64,000 nt of DNA from Anagrus nilaparvatae (lineage: Eukaryota > Arthropoda > Insecta > Hymenoptera > Mymaridae). A program made the position numbers and the translations under genes. The stretch covers positions 12,896,001-12,960,000 of the forward strand of contig JAKSXM010000132.1 of assembly GCA_022575985.1 (NCBI GenBank). The letters are read 5' to 3'. The notes beneath the pieces were generated by a model that saw nothing but the letters and a program-made list of their open reading frames with translations, did no database searches and was not told the origin of the DNA. Within the stretch, counting starts at the first letter, position 1. Every line of letters starts with the position of its first letter. Positions 10,171-23,356 of this stretch are shown piece by piece.

Positions 10171-11633
10171 TACCTAAAAAGTCTGTTGGAGTATAATAGG
10201 ATAAACCAATTTATCTAGCTTCTCATAATTACAAATAAATAAAAAAAAATTATAATAAGCTATTTTTTATTATAAATTAAGAATGAAATAGTATACACAG
10301 TATATATAATTATGTAATATATCATTAACAAACATAATACTTGCATTAAAAAAAAATTTTTTTTTATTTAAAATTTATTAAAACCAATACCCGTGTGATA
10401 TATTGATGTAATACAGATTATTAAAAAAAATTTTTTTTGTTAATACTAATTATTTAATTGCAACGAATAAACGTAACATATTGTTGGTTTGTTTTTTTCT
10501 AAAAAATAATATCATTATAAAAATTATTGAATTTAACATTTTTATTATTTACATTTATATATGTTTAATTATCAAGTTAATTACACTATTTATATTTAGT
10601 TTTTATAGTAGTATACATTTTTTTTTTTTTATACAATCATTCAGTCATAATTTTTTTTTTTTTGTAACAAACATACCGTTATTTTAATTGTTTACTTTTT
10701 TTTTTCAAATTATCACAGTTTGATAGGCTATTTTTTGAAATTTTATTGATCTTTGTAAAAATATATTGCTTGAATTTTTAAGCCATTGCATTTGCTTGAT
10801 TTGTAAAGCAATTGCTTGTAACAGGGCTGCTTTGCTGTTATTTGGTCAAAAATTAGTTTTAAAAAAAAATATTTGCAAATTATCATAAAATTTGATTTTA
10901 TGATAATACATGAGAAAATTCAAGCAATATATTTTTGCAGTGTTTTATTGCTGCGAAAAATAGATTAAAATTACAAAATTATGATAATAATTAACTTTTT
11001 TAAACAGAAAAAAATTTTCAATTCTATTAATTTTCTGAACAAACTGACATTCAATTTTTCTTATACATATAATTACTGTCATTAAATATTTCATGAAATG
11101 TTCCATTCAAAATAAATTTTTTAACGAAACAAAATCTTACAAGAATATAAATAAAAAAAAAATGCAATCTTTAATAGCAAAAAATTATTAGGTTATATAT
11201 TTTAGCCTTTTTATAAAAGCCAAAAATTTCTATTTTTACAGTGAATAAATAAAATATTTAAGTCTAATATGCAATTTACAATTAGGGTACAAGATTAAGT
11301 AAAAAATGTATTTTATTATAATTAACTAAAATCTATTAAATGTCAATTATTTAAAAATTTTAACTACAGTACAAATATTTAAGTAACTCAAAATTATTTA
11401 AATTCAATAAAAAAGCAATGATTTAAAAAAATTTTTTTGAATAATTTTTTTTTATGATTCAAGTGCATTTACATAAAGGACACTATTTTTATATGGTCAA
11501 GTGAATAGAATAATATAAAAAAAAATTTTCAAAAAATTTATTATTAAATATGAGGTAGAAAAAATTATATATATAAATAAATATTCATTTTTTTTCCATT
11601 TTAGCTTCAAATAATTTTAGTTTTTTATTTCAA
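10171..11633. other. AT-rich intergenic stretch 3' of the transporter gene
   Basis: Very AT-rich with many T and A runs. The plus-strand frame at 10481-10687 is homopolymer-driven (Phe/Ile only) and is not a gene. The 3' end of the transporter mRNA should lie toward the right side of this stretch. Confidence 0.5.
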
Positions 11634-11639
11634 TATTTT
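11634..11639 (-). terminator. Candidate polyadenylation hexamer AATAAA
   Basis: On the minus strand AATAAA occurs about 245 nt after the transporter stop codon. In such AT-rich DNA the hexamer is common by chance, so this is only a candidate 3' end. Confidence 0.25.
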
Positions 11640-11880
11640 ATGTTAAATAAATGCATTTAAAAATGTAATTTTTATGAAAAATTAAATACATAATAATATG
11701 ATTTTTGTCATTTAAGTAATAAAAACTATAAAACAGTAATTATGAAAGCTATAACATACATTACAGAAAAAAAAGTATTTACAACAGAGTAAATAATGAA
11801 ATAAATATTGAAAATTAAGGTCTTTTTTTTAAAAAATTAAGTATTAAAAAAAAATAAATGTAAAAAATAAATAAATTTTT

Positions 11881-14800
11881 TTAAACTAAGCCATTATTTT
11901 TTTGTTGAGAACTTTCTCTTTGTTTTAATAAATCATCTAATGCTTCTTCTGTATAATAAACAATAAAGTCTGATGGTTCAACACCTTCGAACACAGAATT
12001 AACAGATGGTTTAAGATTAAAAAAGAATAATGGTTGTCCTCTAGCTGCAAAATCACTAGTTAACGATTCGATAACTTTAGCAGCTGTAAAATCAGCACCA
12101 TAAATATGTGAACAATCTATAACAACTGGTGATGAACCACTACCACCACGTAAACTATATTTTGTTACCAAGTTACGAACATAATCAACTGATGGAAATA
12201 TTAAACAACGATCTGGTGTTAGCATTAAGTAGTCTACGCCTCGACGAGTCTGAAATTAATTTTAAATAAAATTAGTCATAGAAGATTTGATAAAACAATT
12301 TTTCATATCTAATTTTTACCTTTAATTTTTCTACTGATATTTTTGGTCTTGCTGCATGATACAATATGAAAATAACATTTAATCCAATTCCTAAAGCAAG
12401 ACCTACTTCTAATTGCAGTACTAGACAACCAATGAATGTTCCAATTCCTGGGATTAAGTCAGATTCTGAAATTGAAAAATAAAAATAAATTATTTTTATT
12501 GTTGTGATTAGAAAATTAATTAGTAGAAATAAAAACTCACTTTTGGTCTTCCACATGGGTTTCACAACTTTAACTTCAACCATGAATATTACTGCAGCAA
12601 TAATTATAGCAGCTAACGTTGCTTTTGGGATGTATTCAAAGCAAGGTGTTAAAAATATTAGTGATATGATAACCAAAATTCCTAAAATTATATAAATAAT
12701 GTTAATACCAAAATCGCTCATTAAAATATTTCTTTATAAAAAAAAAATCAAAATTAGGTCCAAATTTTTCTGTCTTTTATAAAATAATATTTTATCTTAC
12801 ATAACTATTATATAATCATTAATTATTTAAAGAAATCTGATTGTAAAATTAATTCAATGTTCCGCTGTTTCTATTTTTTTACAAATGTTCATTGAAACAT
12901 TTTCTAGGTTATGTTAACTTACTAATATTAATTTACATTCTCTTTTGTAAAATATTTATAATCTTTAAAAAAATGGATGATTACCAGTGTAAAGTCCTCC
13001 CAATGGTGTCCTGACTCCAGATGCGTTATTAACAGCACTTCTGCTTAGTGATCCACTTCCAGGATAAGCATGAACAAATGAATTGCCAATATTCGATAAT
13101 CCAATTGCTAATAATTCTTGCGTAGCATCAACCGGTTTTCCATTCGCTAAAATTTTTCAAAATTATTTTATTAAATAAATGATAAAAAATTTATAGTTAA
13201 AATGGTGTATTTTAATTAATTTACCAAAAGCTTTACATATCGATATATCTTCCATTAAAGCAATTAAAGGAACGATAAAAATCCCACTTCCAAGATTTGA
13301 AACCATCTCGAAAAATGTGACGTAAGTTTTATCATCTTTTTCATAACCGAATGGTGGAAGTTGAACTTTAGGTAATCCAGGTGGTACACTGCCTAATTGA
13401 CGAAAAAATTAACAAAATTACATCTTACTGAATGATAAATAATTTTATATCTATAATTTATACACTGCGTCAAAAAGCCTTATTTCAGACGTAAAATATA
13501 CACTGAAAAAAAAATCCGCGGAATTCCGCTTGTAGCTAGCGGAATTTTTTATCTCGTCAAACGATTGCAAATAACTTGAAACGTAAAGACAATTTAAAAA
13601 AAAATTTTTTCCTGCTTACTTGGGATATCCGAATATCGGTATTATGAGATTTGAAAAATTTTTTGAAAAAAGAAAAGAAAAAATGTTTTTTTTTTAAATT
13701 TTCTTTAAGTTTCAATTGCATTTTTTTTCAGTGTAGATCAAACGCTCAAAATTTAAATTAAGTATTTAAAATTTTTAGCCTGTTTAAAGATTTATATGAA
13801 CATTAAATTTTTTTCAGGCCTGAATAGACTTTTTATAAGACACAATGTACAACAACCAAATAAAAATTTTACCAATTAATCTAAATTTAATTGTATCCAG
13901 ATTAATGTATGCAAAAAGACCACAAACTATAACTAAAAGTGCATTCCTTGCTGTACCAGTCAGCCAAAGAACTTTATTTACAATTTTATGAACTGGCTTT
14001 TGTAATTGTGGTTCTCTAGGACCAATGGATGCTGAACTAACAGCCTAAAAATACAAAATTTGATTTTTTCTATAAATATCAATTGACATTAGAATTTAAA
14101 TAAAAAGAAAAAAATTGATTAATTACCCGTAAAATAAGTAATAAAAATATACAAAAGATTCCAAGACTAGCATCTAACCAAGAAGTTGCATGAATATTTT
14201 CAAATACACTTTTCCATATTTGTAAAAATGTAGCACCTTTAGCTTTAATACCCAAAATATCTTTAACTTGAGTTGATACAATAATTAATGCAACTGCTGA
14301 TGTAAAACCAGAACTAACTGGTCCAGAAACAAAATCAACAAGAAAACCTAATCCAAAAATACTCATAAATAATTCAATGAATCCAGTTAAGAAAGTTAAT
14401 AATACTGCATGTTGTAAAGGATTGTCCAATGCATTTGTTGTCTGAAAAGTAAGTAATGATGCAATAGCAGTTGGACCCATAGGAACATCTTTACAGGAAC
14501 CAAATATTATGTAGATAAAACAACCAAGAAAGCTGCCATAAAGTCCATACTAAAAAATAAATAAATTAATATATACTATATAAAAACTTCAACAACAAAA
14601 TCGAATAATAAAATTTACCTCTGCAGGTAAACCAGCTACACTTGAATAAGCCAAAGATTGTGGAATAACAGTAAGTGCAACTGTAATACCAGCAACTAAA
14701 TCACCAAGTGCATCGTGTCCATTATACCTTGGTAACCACGTTAAAATTGGCAATCTTTTATAAACAAGTTTTTTACTACATGATGAACGAAAACGTTGGC

Positions 14801-17800
14801 CAATATAACTTAAACAAGAACTAATGTCATCTTTTGTGTTTGGTTTATCCACTACTGTAAAATAAAAATATATTTAAATTAAACTGTTTTCAAAATTAAA
14901 TATTTATTTTAAGGAAAAAAAATATAATTTTTAAATTAAAAATTTTTTGATTTTATACACAATAAATTATATGCGAATTTAATCTCGTTTATTCAAACTA
15001 CGAATTGTGTTATAAATTTATGCATAATTTTTTTTTTATTTTTTAATATTACATAATATAATTTTATGATCGTTAAATAAATTTTATACCAATACATTTA
15101 AATTTAAAATTTTGCATATGAGTAAATCTCTAAGAATTTTATAGCACCAGCTTTATATGTAATAGTTTTTGGTTTTAGTGATTGCATTTTTTTTTACCAG
15201 TATACTAAAAAATATGGACTTTTACAGTAAATGTAATCGTATTTCCGAGCATAGAAAGGTAATTCATCAAAAGCCAAAAAATTATCGTTTAAGATTCGAG
15301 GACTTAATAATTTAAACGTGTTCCATATGCTTATTGGTTGGGTTAATATACAAATCAGTTCTAATTTTTTTTTAAACCAGACAAAAAAAACTTATAAAAA
15401 AAAAAATAGAATAACTTAAATAAACTTATGGTTTGCGTATTAATACCAACCAATGAACCTGGAATATGTTGACTTATAACAATTTTAACTTAATATAAAT
15501 TTTGGAAATGAAAGTTCCCAAATTGAAATTATTGTAAATCCCAAAACCCAAATTATTATAAGTCCCTAAATCAAAAAAATTCTAAGTTCATTTGACCACC
15601 CCCCCTCCCTGAATTTAGGGCCATTCTTAAATACCTCCCTATCAATATGTTCCATGTTAAAAAAAAAATTTACAGATCTTGTAGACTTGCTCATATGTAA
15701 TAAATATTTCTCGTGACTATATTATCAAAACAAAGAATTCAATTTAATGCATTAAAATATTACGAATTTTATTACTTTTTAGTAAAAATAAATTATAAAT
15801 ATTACACACACAATCATAAATCAAAGATATATAAATAAAAAAAAATTGTATTATTAAAAAAAAAAATCTCTTAAAATAGTTTTTGTGTAAATAAAAAATA
15901 AGGCAATAAATATTAATACAAAAAGAATACAATTTTCGTTTTCAAATTTTTGGGTTCTTTACCCTATATTTACAGTAGACATTTTGGGGGACATAAAGAT
16001 AAAAGATTACTGCTGTCTGCCTGAATGTAGCTTATTTTCAGAATAATGTGAATTTAATAATCACAATGATTTTAACTTTTTTCAATGAATTACTTTTTTT
16101 TTTAATGACACTACAAATTACACTCATATCACCAAGTAATATTTTAACTCAATTTTAAATTTATTGTTATAGTGATAGAATAAAAAAATTATGGAGGAGA
16201 TTTTACTCTGAGTTTCTAAGTGGTAATATTAGTAGAATAAGCACAATACTGTTTTTTTTTTTTTAATATTTTATTGATTATTATATTGCTAGCGAATAAG
16301 TATATAGCTAATAATTTTTTATGAAAATAATATCACAGATAAAATGAAAAAAGCTTATTTCATTTGACAATTTTTGTTAAAAATGATTCTTTTAAATAAA
16401 AATTCAGATTTCTAATTTATATATTTAACAATTAAAATATATTATTTAGTAATCCAATGTGCTAAAAATTTAAATTCAAGCGGATTTAACCATAAAATTA
16501 AATTTTATTTGACCTAAATAATATAAGTTAAATCATGATAAAAGTAAGAATGATTTGCAAAAAACAAAATTCCTTTTTAATAATTATATTCATAAATTAT
16601 AAATAAAATTAATATTTTTATTAAATTTAAATAAAATAAAAAAATTTTTTTTGATGGCATATCAAAATTAAATATAAATGGAATTTCCTCAAATAATCGC
16701 TCAGACAATTATTAAAGTATTTTTTCACTTTAATTGCATTAAATTTTCTACTTGGGTTTTTTTTTTTGTAATCTGTACTTCCTTAAATCTATAAACGAAT
16801 AAACACTGTGTCAAATTTTGTCCAGGTATTTTATTTTGCGTTAAATTTTTCAGTATAATAAATCCAATGAATGCATTGATAATTATAAAATACACGAGCA
16901 AGTTTTTTTCTGAAACAAAATACAATTCAAAAAAAAAACAATAGAAAAATAAAAAAAAATAAAAACAATCGATTTTTTTTTTATTAATTATAAATCATCA
17001 ATTATTATTATTAATTTTAAATTAAAAATTTTAACAAAAAATAAAATAAATTATTTACGTCAAAAAAATGTGTTATGAATTTTTATTCAAATTTATGTTT
17101 AAAAAAAATAATAATAAGATCAAGTTTTTTGTTCTAGCTAATCTTACGTGTGTTAAAAAAAAAATTTTTTTAAATCTAAATTACAATAATTGCTATTATT
17201 AAGATATAATTATATTAAAATCACGGATATTATTTACAAATATCATAACTTTGATAAATGATACTTTTTTCTATTATTGCGTAAATGTACCAGTCATGAA
17301 TTTTGCGGTATTAGCAGTCATTAAATTTGCAAAATACGTTTATTTTTAGTGTATAAAAAAGTAAATATTTTTAAAGTAAAAATACTATACGCCTGCAGAT
17401 GTGCAAACGGTGTGCACAAAGAAAGAAAACACATATTCTGAATTATTTTGCAAGCGCTGCTGATATTTAAAAGTTATTTTATCTAATTAGGGAATCGATC
17501 TTTTTATTAAAAACAACTTTTTCATTCTCTCTGTTTAATCTTATAAGCGTCATAGGTTTGATTTAATCAATTCATAAGTTTTAAATATTATAACAGTGCT
17601 TGCAAAATAATTCAGGCTTACGCACCCACGTAAAAGGATTAAGCTTAATTTTGAGTAAGCTTACGGACTAACCTAAAAAGGCTTAATTTTTAAAATTAAG
17701 CTTACAAACTAACCTAAAAAGACTTAATTTTTAAAATTAAGCTTTTTTAGGTTAGTCCTAAAGCTTACTCCAGTAAGCTTACCCAAAATTAAGCTTAATC

Positions 17801-20327
17801 CTTTTACGTGGGCACTTTTTTTTTATAAGTATGATATAATAAAGCTCTGTATTCCTGAAAGAGCCACCTTAATTGTATTCGAAAACACAGTATTAAGAAG
17901 TAAATTCAATTTCCGGAATTAACATAATTTAAGCATCATTTTCAATAAAAATAATTTTTGTTAATAATTGCGTAAAAAAAATTTATAATTTAACAATTAT
18001 TTTTTTAACGTAACAGTGATAAAAAAAAAGAATTTATCTAATCAATATAAATCTTGTATTGTTATTATTATATTATATATATATACTAGAGTGTGTCTTA
18101 TTTTTTTTTTTTCGATATTTTTTGGCTCCCCCCATTTTTTCCAATGTTTTGGTCATAAAAAACTCCCAGCTCTAAGGATTTTGATTTTGGATTATTTTAA
18201 CCCGTGCCACCGAGCACTCGAAGTTTCCCATTTAAATAACATGGGCATTTTTAATTTTGAGCTTTCTAATTTTTTAACGTGCTTCAAAATTTTTTTAAAC
18301 ACTAGCAAATAGGTAGAAAATGATGTTTAGACATATAAAAACTGATCCTCAAAATTATAAAAGTCCCAGAACACTTTATTTTATCAAAATAAAATTATTA
18401 AAAATCGCAATTTTCCCATTTAAAATACATTGTTTTTTATTTGTAATGTATTTTAAATGGAAAAATTTCGATTTTTAATAATTTTGTTTTGATAAAATAA
18501 AGTGTTCTGGGACTTCTATAATTTTGAGGATCAGTTTTTATATGTCTAAACATCATTTTCTACCTATTTGCTAGTGTTTAAAAAAATTTTGAAGCACGTT
18601 AAAAAATTAGAAAGCTCAAAATTAAAAATTCCCATGTTATTTAAATGGGAAACTTCGAGTGCTCGGTGGCACGGGTTAAAATAATCCAAAATCAAAATCC
18701 TTGGAGCTGGGAGTGTTTTATGACCAAAACATTCGAAAAAAATGGAGGGAGCCAAAAAATATCGAAAAAAAAAAAATAAGACACACTCTAATATATACCT
18801 ACGTATAAATAAGTAAACGAACCGTGACGATTATTAAATTTGCAAAAAAAAACAATTGGTCGTTTAAAATTTACATTGCAATCTTTTTACGCGAAATTTA
18901 TGAATTTAAATTTTTTTTTTATTTGAAAAATATTAATTAATTTTTATTTGAGGATAAAAAATTGATACTTTTTACACGGTTTTTGAAATTGATAAAACTT
19001 TCAATTTGGTGTTTATTTAGCGTTTTTTAATTCATTGAATAATAAAACTTACAATCGGTCCCTACTTATACTGTGGTTACATATGAGAAATAAAATTACA
19101 CCAAATGTATTATAAAACTAGAACTCCCGTACAAAAAATTATTATAACGTCAACAAAAAGAAAAGTCATGCACTAGAGGGTAGACCCCCTGGAAGGAGTT
19201 TTCGATGGTGGTAAAACCGAACATGGACATAGAAAAACAATAAAACTACTCAATTTCTCCCCAGCGTCCCCATATTCCACCCAAAGGGGTGAAAAATTTT
19301 GTATAATCTTATGTTTTTTGGGACAATAAAACCAAAGATAGATGTAAAAAATGATTGAAACTAATGTTTAGCCCTCTTTACCACCACAGTACCCTCATTC
19401 GCCCCCCGCCACCAAACGGGCTTAAAATATTTTTATCACAAACGTTAAAACTCAAAGTGTATTCTTATATTTTTTGAGATGCTAAAACAAAAAATGGATA
19501 TAAAAAATGTTTTAAACCAATGTTTGGACTTATTTGAGTTCACAAGGTACTTTGTTATGTTTGTAATAGATAAGTATTCTGTGAACATAAAAATATTCCA
19601 TGCAAGTTGTTTGTGAACATCCGGTCTAAGATTTTCTGTAAAAAATTACTTTTTTATACCATTAAAATCACTCATCCAAAAGTTCTAAAAATTTATGAGA
19701 CTTATTTTTTAGCTAAAAAGAACCTTTGTACTAAATTTCAATTTTCACAAGCTCAAATTTTAATTTTTGGATTTTGGTCATAGCATGGGATCTAGGGCAA
19801 ATAAAAAGTTCCAGAAGGTAAATTTTAAATTTTGGCACTGTCAACCCCCAGAAACCCGACCATAAACTTTTTTCTGATATTTGGGGTCCAAATAATGTTT
19901 TGGTTTCGAAATTTTTATATTACCTGTACTAGTTAAGTTAATACGACACTGTACAAAGATAATTACCGGAAATTTACTATCCACTTATAAAATACTATAT
20001 GTCAATTTTTAAACTATTTTTTAATTCAAGTGTTTATCATTTATCTTTATTATCTAATAAATAAATAAATAAATAAATAAAATTCAATGAATTGATAAAA
20101 AAATAAAAATAATTAGGTCAATTAATAAAATATTTATTTGTATAATACTTACAAACAAAGTCTGAAGATCCTTGTTGATTTGTCCAATTATATGAATTTT
20201 TTATATTATTAATACTGTTTGAATTTGAAATATCTAAACCACATAATCCATGATTAATGTAACTACCATCGAGATCTTTACCTGTTGCATCAACAGATAT
20301 TATGTTATCACTGACTTTTCCCTTCAT
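11881..20327 (-). CDS. SLC26-family sulfate/anion transporter (SLC26A11-like), nine coding exons
   Basis: Joining 20327..20153, 14854..14619, 14549..14127, 14044..13873, 13392..13225, 13146..12985, 12681..12541, 12465..12320 and 12249..11881 gives 1992 nt, 663 residues plus stop. Every junction uses GT-AG and phases agree. Residues 1-59 are a hydrophilic N-terminus. Residues 60-540 form the membrane transporter: DALGDLVAGITVALTVIPQS, then the SLC26/SulP signature AEYGLYGSFLGCFIYIIFGS at the exon 2-3 join, then VDATQELLAIGLSNIGNSF and NNASGVRTPLGGLYTG. The last exon holds the cytosolic STAS domain (PVVIDCSHIYGADFTAAKVI). The family exchanges sulfate, chloride, oxalate or bicarbonate across plasma or lysosomal membranes; the exact substrate is not readable here. 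Human SLC26A11 is about 600 residues, so the length fits. The start Met is preceded by ttatttacag, so it may sit in an internal exon with a non-coding 5' exon upstream that I could not place. The first coding exon is the least certain. Confidence 0.9.
13501..13733. mobile_element. 233-bp TA-flanked MITE inside a transporter intron
   Basis: It begins cactgaaaaaaaaa and ends tttttttcagtg, flanked by TA at 13499-13500 and 13734-13735. It lies in the intron between 13873 and 13392 of the SLC26 gene. Its ends resemble those of the elements at 21738-22165 and 40391-40718 (cactgtaaaaa). TA duplication suggests Tc1/mariner-type mobilisation. It leaves the splice sites untouched. Confidence 0.65.
17625..17812. 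repeat. 188-bp hairpin with internal aagctta repeats
   Basis: The end cccacgtaaaaggattaagc is matched by its complement at the other side. The interior repeats ctaacctaaaaa and ttttaaaattaagctta, so the whole can fold into one long hairpin. It is probably a small foldback element. No convincing target duplication was found. Confidence 0.6.
18089..18788. mobile_element. 700-bp palindromic TA-flanked element (copy 1)
   Basis: Its ends are gagtgtgtctta and taagacacactc with TA on each side (18087-18088 and 18789-18790). The two arms match along nearly their whole length around a centre near 18440, which is why near-identical reading frames appear on both strands (18016-18312 plus, 18564-18755 minus); these are repeat artefacts. 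The right half of a second copy is at 50953-51124. TA duplication suggests a Tc1/mariner-type transposase in trans. Confidence 0.75.
19150..19560. repeat. Degenerate tandem repeat, period roughly 140-150 bp
   Basis: Phrases of the form gggacaataaaaccaaagat, then atgtaaaaaatgattgaaac, then ccaatgtttggac recur about three times with many changes, separated by C-rich joints (cccccgccacc). Probably decayed satellite or element interior. No coding. Confidence 0.4.
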
Positions 20328-21737
20328 TCTGTAAATAAGATTGATAAATTTTAATTTATATACTAGATTGATGAAAGTAAAAAATTTTCAATTGGTATTT
20401 TATCAATATTTTTGATAAATATATCATTTAATCAAGTTGTTTCTTCATTTTAATCAAATTATATGTTATTATTTAAAAAGTTTAGTTGAATTAAAGCTTT
20501 TACAAAAAAATCTTACTTTTTTAATTTGCATTTTTTCAAATTTTAAAAACTATTGAACGATTTTGAAAAATTTGAATGTATCAGATATTTCATTAAATAC
20601 CATTCACGCACATGAAAATATTTTCATAATAATTAATAATCACATGTTATCTATAACACTCGTTATTGATATGAATTATTAGTATTAATTAAATAATATG
20701 TAAAGAATTTCAAATATTTGAGAAAAAAATTATTTTATCTTCTAGAAAACAAAAATATTTTTTTTTAAATATATATAAATTTAAAAATTAAATAATTTAT
20801 CGTTATTATTTCTTACAAATGCTAACTTGTAAATAAATAAAAATAAAATGTGTGTTTAACTGTACTAGAAATATTTTTTAATAGTTTAAGTAAATTATTA
20901 TTATTTTATTCTTCACATAAATGTAGCAACATTTGAAGAATTTAAATTTATAGTTTTTTTTTTTCCTGTTTATCGAGCTTTTTATGTAATACACTTCAAA
21001 GATTTTAATGTTTAATTCTTTGTTTATTACACTCCTTAGGAAATTAAATATTTCTGTCTAAACTAGTGATTTTAAGTAAAATCTAAAATTTTCAATAAAC
21101 TAATTCAACTGGATTTAGAATGGGAAAAAAGGTTTCAAAATGGCAGCTGCTTTTTGAATTCAAATTTTTAACTAAAATATGAATGAATTTTTTGTTTACA
21201 TTAATTAATAATTTTCTATTTATTTGAAGCTAAATAACAAATTTTAATAATATTGAGTATGAAAAGTTTCCCAGTTAAATTCTGCCTCGTGTTTTGAGAA
21301 AATCTCAAGAGAGGCCCAAAAATAGGAAAACTAAAGGGAAACTTAAATGTGAGTTTCTTAAAAAGTCGAGATTTTTTTTCTTCTTATGGGCCAAAAATTT
21401 GTCTATTCTTATTTTTGGTAAATTTTTTGATGGAGCACGCCATTGAGAGGTATTTACTAAAAACTTATTTTTTTAAATTTTGGAAATTTTTATGGCAGTA
21501 GAGGGAAAATGGTGGAGTGTTTCTATTAAACTTTAGCTAGAAATTTAGCAAGTTGAGAAATACGCAATAAAAACTGACGAAGAAGGTCGTGATATGACTC
21601 CAGTTTTCAGTAAAAATAGTAAAATTTTCAAAATCAGTGAATTGTTCATATAACTGTCAAGTTGCTCTGTTTTAATTTTAATTTAATTGTTTGAAAATTC
21701 AAGCATTAGCTTAAAAATTTATTAAAAGAAAACTATA
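20328..21737. other. Upstream flank of the transporter start, no gene seen
   Basis: AT-rich. A polypyrimidine-AG (ttatttacag on the minus strand) ends just before the transporter ATG, so part of this may be intron upstream of a non-coding first exon. No promoter could be fixed. Confidence 0.4.
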
Positions 21738-22165
21738 CACTGTAAAAAGTAACTTTCTTATATTAAAAAAAAAATTAGAAAATTTTCGAAAAATTAGTAA
21801 ATTTTCAAAAAAATTTGTAATTATTCGATAAAAATCGTAAATTTACTAAATTTAGTATATTAACAAAAAATTCGAGTATTCTCGATTTTTTTTTGTGGAT
21901 TCGCAAGAAAAATTGATAATTTACCATTTTTTTCTCGAAAATTTAAAAAAAATAGTTGTAAATTTCCGAAAAATAGTTGTGAATTTACAACTTTTTTCGT
22001 AAAATCACAAAACAAAATTGAGAATTCTCGAACTTTTTGTTAATTTACTAAATTTAGTAAATTCACGATTTTCATCGAATATTTACAAAAATTTTTGAAG
22101 ATTCACTAATTTTTCGAAAAAATTCTATTTTTTTTGTAAATTTAAGAAAGTTACTTTTTACAGTG
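21738..22165. mobile_element. 428-bp palindromic TA-flanked MITE (copy 1)
   Basis: Ends cactgtaaaaagtaactttc and its complement, with TA at 21736-21737 and 22166-22167. The interior repeats gaaaaattagtaaattttc-like blocks that pair across the centre. A second copy is at 40391-40718, and 13501-13733 has related ends. Confidence 0.8.
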
Positions 22166-22987
22166 TAGTGTTAAAAACTTTGCTTAAAACCTTAATTATT
22201 TAAAAAAAAAAAAAAAGTGGAGCAACCTAATATAGCCCAAACGCACACAAAACAATTTCAATCAAGAATTAAATTTTACATTCACCACTTCTTATTACAA
22301 TATAATAAATATTTATAATTTTAGTTTATAAAATTACTCATATACTATTTTTATGACTTTTTTACATAAAAAATTTCGAGTCATCTTTTACTATAAATAT
22401 GTACCGTTAATTTATTCGTCATTAATAATTACAAAAAAATAGTATTGTTTAAATAAAATAATTATCTATTATATTTTTGGCATTTAATGTGAAAAATATT
22501 AATGAGAAATTCTAATCTTACGAAATCATCATTTTTATTATTTTATATTGACTTTATTACTTTTACCTTCTGTAAATAAAAAAATGAATAATAGTTACTA
22601 TGCTTTCTTATATAAATATTAATGATTTTATTATATTGAGACAATAAAAGAGATAAATATAAATTAAATAAAAAAAAAAGTAGTAATAAAACATTATTTA
22701 TACCTATTTTTCTTCTTTTTTTTTTTGATTATGAAATTACAAAAAAATTTTTTATTTATATTTTAAATTTTAATAATTTAAAGAACAATTAAAATAAAGC
22801 TATAATCATAAAATAAATAGGTATTAAAAATATTTAATATTTATGTGTCAATTATTTTGTTATTACTGTTTAAATATAAAAAATTCTATTTCTTTTTGTT
22901 GTGTATTTTTTTTTTTTCAATATGAAAAAAAATCTGATTTTCGCTAAAAACCGTCAATAACACGTGATTAACACACTTCAAAACAAT
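22166..22987. other. AT-rich stretch, no gene seen
   Basis: Homopolymer-rich, with no frame, RNA or repeat boundary that I can support. Confidence 0.5.
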
Positions 22988-23356
22988 AGGTGTGTGGTTA
23001 ACCGAATTTTTGGGTACCTGACCCGAAAGTTTTTTAACTAAAACTCGAAAAGGGTAAACTCGAAAAGTTTCAGAAGTCTACAGCTATTTACGGTTTCGAA
23101 TCTAAAATTTCCATGAAAAAAAAAAATGTCGCAGATCGCACGTTAATTACCATCCAAAGCGAAGCTGAGGATGGTAAACTGCGATCCGGAGTATTCTTTT
23201 TTTGCTCCCGAAAGAATGCAATTTTTCTTTCTCATTGGAGAGAAAATGCGATCGTAAGTCCAGAGTAATTTCCGATTCAAAACATTTAAACCATTAAAAT
23301 TTTTTGGGATTACCCGAAAACTGAACAGATCCAAAAAGTCGGTTAACCGCACACCT
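22988..23356. mobile_element. 369-bp foldback with aggtgtgyggttaaccga ends
   Basis: The 18-bp ends aggtgtgtggttaaccga and tcggttaaccgcacacct are inverted copies with one mismatch. The interior contains accatccaaagcgaagctga and the phrase taaactgcgat, which belongs to another dispersed family also seen near 28180, 28870 and 33060-33400. No clear target duplication. The minus-strand frame 23143-23352 is repeat sequence, not a gene. Confidence 0.6.

Larger units (their letters stand above)
14855..20152 (-). other. 5.3-kb first coding intron of the transporter, repeat-filled
   Basis: This is the spacer between the first and second coding exons of the minus-strand transporter. It holds the hairpin at 17625-17812, the 700-bp palindromic element at 18089-18788 and a degenerate tandem stretch at 19150-19560. 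The remaining sequence is AT-rich and shows no coding. 15480-15660 resembles 5100-5300. Confidence 0.7.

Noticed and set aside
10481..10687. 68-residue plus-strand frame, hydrophobic
   Set aside because: Phe/Ile run from T-rich DNA, no start context or family pattern.
12504..12695. Plus-strand frame within the transporter
   Set aside because: Shadow of an SLC26 exon whose splice sites and homology are on the other strand.
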